A stretch of 64,000 bases of DNA from Streptomyces sp. C10-9-1 (GTDB lineage: Bacteria > Actinomycetota > Actinomycetes > Streptomycetales > Streptomycetaceae): positions 203,323 to 267,322 of the forward strand of contig NZ_JANHKP010000011.1 in NCBI RefSeq assembly GCF_024497955.1, in the 5' to 3' direction. The notes beneath the pieces are model-generated. The model had not been told where the DNA came from and made no database searches. It worked only from the letters and a program-made list of their open reading frames with translations. This document shows, in pieces, positions 59,502-64,000 of the stretch. Each line of letters begins with the position of its first letter. Within the stretch, counting starts at the first letter, position 1. Position numbers and translations under genes: made by a program.

Positions 59502-62186
59502 ATGAGCACCAGCTATGTCCACGACTTCACCGAGGGCGACCGGGGCATGGCCGACCTCCTCGGAGGCAAGGGGGCCAACCTCGCCGAGATGGTCCGGATG
59601 GGACTGCCCGTTCCCCCGGGCTTCACCATCACCACCGAGGCGTGCCGCGTGTACCTCGCCACCGGCGCACCCCCCGCGGACCTGGAGAAGGAGGTCGCCG
59701 CGCACCTGGAGCGGCTCGAACGCGGCGCCGGGCGCCGCCTCGGCCAGGCGGACCGCCCGCTGCTGGTCTCGGTCCGCTCCGGAGCCCGGCACTCCATGCC
59801 CGGCATGATGGAGACCATCCTGGACATCGGCCTCAACGACCGGTCCGTCCTCGGGCTGGGCCTGACCCCCGACACCGAGCGCTTCGCCTGGGACTCCTAC
59901 CGGCGCCTCGTCCAGATGTTCGGCTCCACGGTGATGGGCGCCGACCCCGCCGTCTTCGCGGACGCGCTCACCGACCTCAAGGCGGAACTCCGGGCCGCCG
60001 ACGACACCGCCCTCGACACCTGCGACCTGATCCGGCTCACCGAGACCTACAAGGACCTCGTCCGCGAGCACACCGGAGAGGCCTTCCCGCAGGACCCCGC
60101 CGAGCAGCTGCACCGCGCCGTGCTGGCCGTCTTCGCCTCCTGGAACGGCGAACGCGCCCGGCTGTACCGCAGACGGGAGCGCATCCCCGACGGCCCCGGC
60201 ACGGCCGTCACCGTCCAGACCATGGTCTTCGGCAACCTCGGCCCCGACTCCGGCAGCGGCGTCGCCTTCACCCGGGACCCCGCCACCGGGCGCCCCGGCG
60301 TCTACGGCGACTACCTGCCCGACGCCCAGGGCGAGGACGTCGTCGCCGGTATCCGGGACACCGTGCCGCTGGAACGCCTCGCCTCGCTGGACCCCCGCTC
60401 CTTCGCCCGGCTCCGCGGCTGCATGGACCGCCTCGAAGCCCACTACCGCGACCTCTGCGACATCGAGTTCACCATCGAGCGCGGGACGTTGTGGATGCTC
60501 CAGACCCGGGTCGGCAAGCGCACCCCCGGGGCGGCCTTCACCATCGCCGCCCAACTGGCCGACGAGGGCACCATCACCGAGGACGAGGCCCTGGGGCGGG
60601 TCGGCGGGGACGCGCTCGCGCAGCTGATGTTCCCCGCCTTCGCCGACGCCCCGGCCGAGCCCCTCGCACGCGGCATCCCCGCCTCGCCCGGCGCCGCGGT
60701 CGGCGCCGTCGTCGTCGACTCCGCCGAGGCCGTCCGCCGCGCCGAGCGGGGGGAGAGGACCGTCCTGTTCCGGCCCGAGACGACCCCCGACGACCTGGCG
60801 GGCATGGTGGCCGCCGCGGCCGTGGTCACCGCCCGCGGCGGCAAGACCAGCCATGCGGCGGTGGTGGCCCGGGGCATGGGACGGGCGTGCGTCTGCGGTG
60901 CCGACGGGATCACCGTCGACCTCGTCCACCGGCGCGTCCTCACGCCGGACCGCGTCGTCGAGGAGGGGACGGTGGTCTCCGTGGACGGCTCCACCGGGGC
61001 CGTCCACCTCGGCGCCGTCCCGACGCGGGAGAGCACCGTCACCCGGTCCCTGGAGGCGGGCACGGCGGCCCGCGGCGCCGACCCCGCCGCCCACGCGGCC
61101 CTCACGCTGCTGCGCCACGCGGACGAGGTGAGCCGCCTGGAGGTCCGCGCCAACGCCGACACCCCCGAGGACGCGGCCCGGGCACGGCGCTTCGGCGCCC
61201 GCGGCATCGGGCTGTGCCGCACCGAGCACATGCTCCTCGGCGAACGCCGGCCGCTGGTCGAGGCCATGATCCTGGCCTCCGGCGCCGAGGAGCGGGCCGC
61301 GGCCCTCGCCGCCCTGCTGCCCCGGCAGCGCGCGGACTTCACCGGCATCCTGGAAGCCATGGACGGCCTCCCGGTGACCGTCCGCCTGCTGGACCCGCCG
61401 CTGCACGAGTTCCTCCCCGACCTGACCGGCCTGTCCGTCGAACTCGCGCGTGACGAGGGCCGGGGCGCCCGTCCGGACGCCCGCCGCAGGTCGCTGCTCG
61501 CGGCGGTGTCCCGCCTGCACGAGGAGAACCCCATGCTGGGTCTGCGCGGGGTGCGGCTGGGGATCACCGTGCCGGGACTCGTCGCCATGCAGGTGCGTGC
61601 CGTGGCCGAGGCCGCGGTCGCCCGGCTCCGTGCCGGTGGCGATCCCCGGCCGGAGATCATGGTCCCCCTGGTCGGCGCCGTGGAGGAGTTCCGCCTGGTC
61701 CGCGAGGAGGTGCGACGCACCCTGGAGGACGTGGCCGCGGAGACCGGGACCGCCCTCCACTGCCCGATCGGCACGATGATCGAGCTGCCCCGGGCCGCGC
61801 TGACCGCGGGAGCCATCGCCGCCGACGCCGACTTCTTCTCCTTCGGCACCAACGACCTGACCCAGACCACCTGGGGCTTCTCCCGCGACGACGTCGAGGC
61901 GTCCTTCCTCCCCGCCTACCTGGACCGCGGGGTGCTCAGGGACTCGCCCTTCGAGACCCTCGACACCGAGGGCGTGGGCCGCCTGGTCGAGACGGCCGTC
62001 CGCGAGGGCAGGGCCGCACGGCCGGACCTCCCCGTCGGTGTCTGCGGCGAGCACGGCGGCGACCCGCGGTCCGTGCACTTCTTCCACTCCGCGGGCGTCG
62101 ACTACGTCTCCTGCTCCCCCTTCCGGGTGCCGGTGGCCCGGCTGGAGGCCGGGCGCGCCGCCGTGCTCGGGCCCGGCCGGGAGTGA
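59502..62186 (+). CDS. ppdK: Pyruvate, phosphate dikinase
   Basis: The 894-residue enzyme interconverts pyruvate, ATP and phosphate with PEP, AMP and pyrophosphate. It has the ATP-grasp domain (LGGKGANLAEMVRMGLPVPPGFTITTEAC, then VSVRSGARHSMPGMMETILDIG), the phospho-His domain with GGKTSHAAVVARG (His451) and a C-terminal TIM barrel with DFFSFGTNDLTQTTWGFSRDD and Cys848 in VGVCGEHGGD. All catalytic parts are present. In actinobacteria ppdK often serves gluconeogenesis or hypoxic metabolism. An ATG with GGCGGAG upstream fixes the start. Confidence 0.96.
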   Translation: MSTSYVHDFTEGDRGMADLLGGKGANLAEMVRMGLPVPPGFTITTEACRVYLATGAPPADLEKEVAAHLERLERGAGRRLGQADRPLLVSVRSGARHSMPGMMETILDIGLNDRSVLGLGLTPDTERFAWDSYRRLVQMFGSTVMGADPAVFADALTDLKAELRAADDTALDTCDLIRLTETYKDLVREHTGEAFPQDPAEQLHRAVLAVFASWNGERARLYRRRERIPDGPGTAVTVQTMVFGNLGPDSGSGVAFTRDPATGRPGVYGDYLPDAQGEDVVAGIRDTVPLERLASLDPRSFARLRGCMDRLEAHYRDLCDIEFTIERGTLWMLQTRVGKRTPGAAFTIAAQLADEGTITEDEALGRVGGDALAQLMFPAFADAPAEPLARGIPASPGAAVGAVVVDSAEAVRRAERGERTVLFRPETTPDDLAGMVAAAAVVTARGGKTSHAAVVARGMGRACVCGADGITVDLVHRRVLTPDRVVEEGTVVSVDGSTGAVHLGAVPTRESTVTRSLEAGTAARGADPAAHAALTLLRHADEVSRLEVRANADTPEDAARARRFGARGIGLCRTEHMLLGERRPLVEAMILASGAEERAAALAALLPRQRADFTGILEAMDGLPVTVRLLDPPLHEFLPDLTGLSVELARDEGRGARPDARRRSLLAAVSRLHEENPMLGLRGVRLGITVPGLVAMQVRAVAEAAVARLRAGGDPRPEIMVPLVGAVEEFRLVREEVRRTLEDVAAETGTALHCPIGTMIELPRAALTAGAIAADADFFSFGTNDLTQTTWGFSRDDVEASFLPAYLDRGVLRDSPFETLDTEGVGRLVETAVREGRAARPDLPVGVCGEHGGDPRSVHFFHSAGVDYVSCSPFRVPVARLEAGRAAVLGPGRE

Positions 62187-62206
62187 CCCCCCGGGCCCGG
62201 GCGGAC

Positions 62207-62222
62207 GGGGCCGACCGGCCCC
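62207..62222. promoter_or_regulatory. 16-bp palindromic element shared with ppdK
   Basis: GGGGCCGACCGGCCCC here is identical to the element at 59338-59353. It lies 116 nt before the adh start. The 151-bp gap to ppdK contains no gene. Confidence 0.6.
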
Positions 62223-62337
62223 GCGCGCGGGAGCGGGCGGGCCCCGGCGGCCCAAGCGCCGCGGCGGCCGCGCGGCGGACGCTGGAGGAGGACGATCCGT
62301 CGCCGGGCGCTCCCCGGCACGGCAGAAAGGAGCCGCC

Positions 62338-63402
62338 ATGAAGGCGCTCGTCTTCCACGGTCCCGGGCGGACGGCCTGGGAGGACGTACCGGACCCGGCG
62401 CTCAAGGACGCCTCGGACGCCGTCGTCCGCGTCGACGCCGTCACCCTCTGCGGGACCGACCTGCACATCGTCAAGGGCGACGTGCCGGAGGTCGCCCCGG
62501 GCACCGTCCTCGGGCACGAGGCCGTCGGCGAGGTCGTGGAGACCGGCAGCGAGGTACGCGGCGTCCGGCCCGGCGACCGGGTCCTGGTCTCCTGCATCTC
62601 CCCGTGCGGACGCTGTCCCTCCTGCCGCGGCACCCGCTACGGCCAGTGCCGCGGCGGCGGAGGATGGGTCCTCGGCCGCCTCGTCGACGGCACCCAGGCC
62701 GAGTTCGTCCGCGTCCCCTTCGCCGACATGTCGCTCCACCCGCTGCCCAGCGCCCTCGACAGCCAGGACGCCGTCCTCCTCGCCGACATCTACCCCACCG
62801 CCTACGAGGTCGGCGTGCTCAACGGCCGGGTGAGCCCCGGCGACACCGTGGTCGTCGTGGGAGCCGGTCCCGTCGGACTGGCCGCCGTCACCGCCGCGGG
62901 GCTCTACAGCCCCGCACGCGTCATCGCCGTCGACCTCGACGACGCCCGCCTCGCCGCCGCCCGTGCCCTGGGTGCCGACGCGGTGGCCCGCGCCGACGAG
63001 CAACCCGAGCGGCTGGTGGACGACCTCACCGCGGGGACCGGCGCCGACGTCGCCATCGAGGCCGTCGGCATCCCCGCCACCTTCGAACTGTGCACCCGCA
63101 CGGTCCGGCCAGGAGGGCACGTCGCCAACATCGGCGTCCACGGCAAGCCCGCGGCCCTCCACCTGGAGGACCTGTGGATCAAGGACGTCACCATCACCAC
63201 GGGCCTCGTCGACACCTCCTCCATCCCGAGGCTGCTCGCCATGATGTCCGCGGGCAGGCTCCCCGCCGGCGACCTGGTCACCCACCGCTTCCCGCTCGCG
63301 GCCATGGAGGAGGCCTACGAGGTCTTCTCCCGCGCCGCGGAGACCGGGGCCCTGAAGGTCGTGCTCGGCCAGGACCGCCACGACGCCGTGCTTCCCGCCT
63401 GA
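62338..63402 (+). CDS. Zinc-dependent alcohol dehydrogenase family protein
   Basis: The 354-residue medium-chain dehydrogenase has catalytic zinc ligands in VTLCGTDLHI and GHEAVGEVVE, four structural-zinc Cys in CISPCGRCPSCRGTRYGQC, and the NAD(P) Rossmann motif VVVVGAGPVGLAA followed by an acidic residue (AVDLDDARL), which suggests NAD. The alcohol or formaldehyde-type substrate is unknown. The ATG has AGAAAGGAG upstream. It sits behind ppdK with the same upstream palindrome, which hints at joint control. Confidence 0.92.
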   Translation: MKALVFHGPGRTAWEDVPDPALKDASDAVVRVDAVTLCGTDLHIVKGDVPEVAPGTVLGHEAVGEVVETGSEVRGVRPGDRVLVSCISPCGRCPSCRGTRYGQCRGGGGWVLGRLVDGTQAEFVRVPFADMSLHPLPSALDSQDAVLLADIYPTAYEVGVLNGRVSPGDTVVVVGAGPVGLAAVTAAGLYSPARVIAVDLDDARLAAARALGADAVARADEQPERLVDDLTAGTGADVAIEAVGIPATFELCTRTVRPGGHVANIGVHGKPAALHLEDLWIKDVTITTGLVDTSSIPRLLAMMSAGRLPAGDLVTHRFPLAAMEEAYEVFSRAAETGALKVVLGQDRHDAVLPA

Positions 63403-63732
63403 CCGGCCGCCACCGCGCTCCCGTCGCCCGCAGAGGCCGTCCGCCGGCCGAAGCGTCGCAGCTCAGAGCGTTCGCGCCGACTCCGGCACCCCTTCGGCGC
63501 GGTCCGGTGCGCCGCTCGGACGGACCGTCAAACCTCCCCTCGGCGTGCCGTGCCGACGCACGGGTGAATATCGGCCGGAGATCACTCAGGGGGCCCACCG
63601 CGTGACCCGGATGCGCGGTTCTCGGGTGGTGAGCGGCGCGAATCCGGCTGACGGTGAATCACGTCGCCACTGCGATCCCCGGAGCCGGCGAAGTGCCGGC
63701 CCACGCAGTCGCGGCGAAAGGAAAGGCTCGAC
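63403..63732. other. Intergenic region with a terminator hairpin
   Basis: CGCGCCGA (63473-63480) pairs with TCGGCGCG (63494-63501), an 8-bp stem that probably ends the adh transcript. The rest should hold the promoter of the secreted-protein gene, but I see no clear boxes; GAAAGGA near 63717 is its ribosome-binding site. Confidence 0.45.
63473..63501 (+). terminator. Hairpin after adh
   Basis: An 8-bp perfect stem with a 13-nt loop, 70 nt after the adh stop. Confidence 0.5.
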
Positions 63733-64000
63733 ATGCGCTCTGCCCGCATTCTGATCGCCTCGGCCGCCGTCACCGCGGCCCTCGCCGTCTCGGCCCCTGC
63801 CTCCTACGCCCTGGCCGTCGCCGACGACCACGGCCGCGACGAGGCCTCCAGCAGTGAGAAGAAGTGGGAGAAGGACGACGACCACGAGAAGTCCGGGAAG
63901 TACAAGAAGCCGCACGGTGGTGTGCACGCCGGCGGTGGTGCTCTCGCCGCGGTCTCGGGTGACGACTGGGAGAAGAAGGACGACCACGAGAAGTCCGGGA
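63733..64000 (+). CDS. Secreted repeat protein, truncated by the window end
   Basis: The visible 89 residues begin with a signal peptide (MRSARILIASAAVTAALAVSAPASYALA, cleavage near residue 28). A highly charged region follows, rich in Asp, Glu, Lys and His, with a repeat: WEKDDDHEKSGKYKKPHGG, then WEKKDDHEKSG at the end. It resembles streptomycete secreted proteins with alternating charged and Gly-rich (VHAGGGALAAVSG) segments. The function is unknown, and the C-terminus (possible cell-wall anchor) is outside the window. Confidence 0.75.
   Translation, partial: MRSARILIASAAVTAALAVSAPASYALAVADDHGRDEASSSEKKWEKDDDHEKSGKYKKPHGGVHAGGGALAAVSGDDWEKKDDHEKSG

Noticed and set aside
58293..62633. A 1446-codon minus-strand open frame antisense to ppdK
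   Set aside because: It has no family resemblance and is composed of Gly/Arg/Val-rich sequence opposite a complete ppdK; only the PlsC gene, in another frame, is real on that strand.
63601..63730. Possible tRNA or small RNA ahead of the last gene
   Set aside because: No cloverleaf or T-arm consensus could be built; the GC-rich hairpins are short.

Overview
The window is very GC-rich, coding-dense DNA with third codon positions almost always G or C. It contains a divergent third EF-Tu gene, a complete conservon (cvnABCD plus a CYP157-like P450), SbcCD, mycothiol-type and F420-type enzyme families, and several genes that appear to be leaderless. This points clearly to a Streptomyces chromosome. 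From memory, the order tuf3, purB, biotin genes, urease resembles the left arm of S. coelicolor read in descending gene number; this was not checked. There is no integrase, insertion sequence, CRISPR array, rRNA or tRNA.

Layout: 1-4.2 kb holds tuf3, a spermidine-synthase-like protein, a membrane-anchored protein with an 11-residue repeat, and a thioesterase. 4.2-9.6 kb holds a gamma-carbonic-anhydrase-like gene and the conservon operon. 9.9-25.3 kb holds an acyltransferase, an EamA exporter with a divergent XRE-cupin regulator, YigZ, SbcD/SbcC, two Lrp-type regulators each facing a probable target gene (a rhodanese and a methionine-gamma-lyase-like enzyme), a DUF885 hydrolase, an ACT-GNAT membrane protein and an alpha/beta hydrolase. 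25.3-29.4 kb holds an ECF41 sigma factor behind a hexamer microsatellite, a DasR-like GntR regulator whose promoter carries a dre-like site, and a ROK protein. 29.4-37.9 kb holds mug, purB, an SGNH hydrolase, a mycothiol-type isomerase, two CNNM/CBS membrane proteins, a toxin-antitoxin-like pair and a methyltransferase. 38.2-43.4 kb is a choline-to-betaine cassette (betB-betA-betT). 43.5-48.6 kb is the biotin region (bioB-bioA-bioD, with bioF divergent), in which bioD reads straight into a VOC domain. 48.9-53.0 kb is accessory: an anti-sigma-type ATPase, an NlpC/P60 hydrolase behind a c-di-AMP riboswitch and a CRP-like site, remnants of clpP and of a Phd-type antitoxin, and a TetR/permease pair. 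53.2-57.7 kb is the urease operon ureABCFGD. 57.9-64 kb holds a PPOX enzyme, a PlsC acyltransferase, pyruvate phosphate dikinase, a zinc dehydrogenase and the start of a secreted protein.

The most interesting signals are regulatory or architectural. They are the BioD-VOC fusion, the dre-like palindrome overlapping a -35 box, the CRP-like site plus ydaO riboswitch ahead of a cell-wall hydrolase, identical 16-bp palindromes upstream of ppdK and adh, and a 20-bp palindrome filling the promoter of the toxin-antitoxin-like pair. Also notable are a P450 with Trp in place of the ExxR arginine and a likely CTG start in mug. No single locus stands out as a wholly new multi-gene system.
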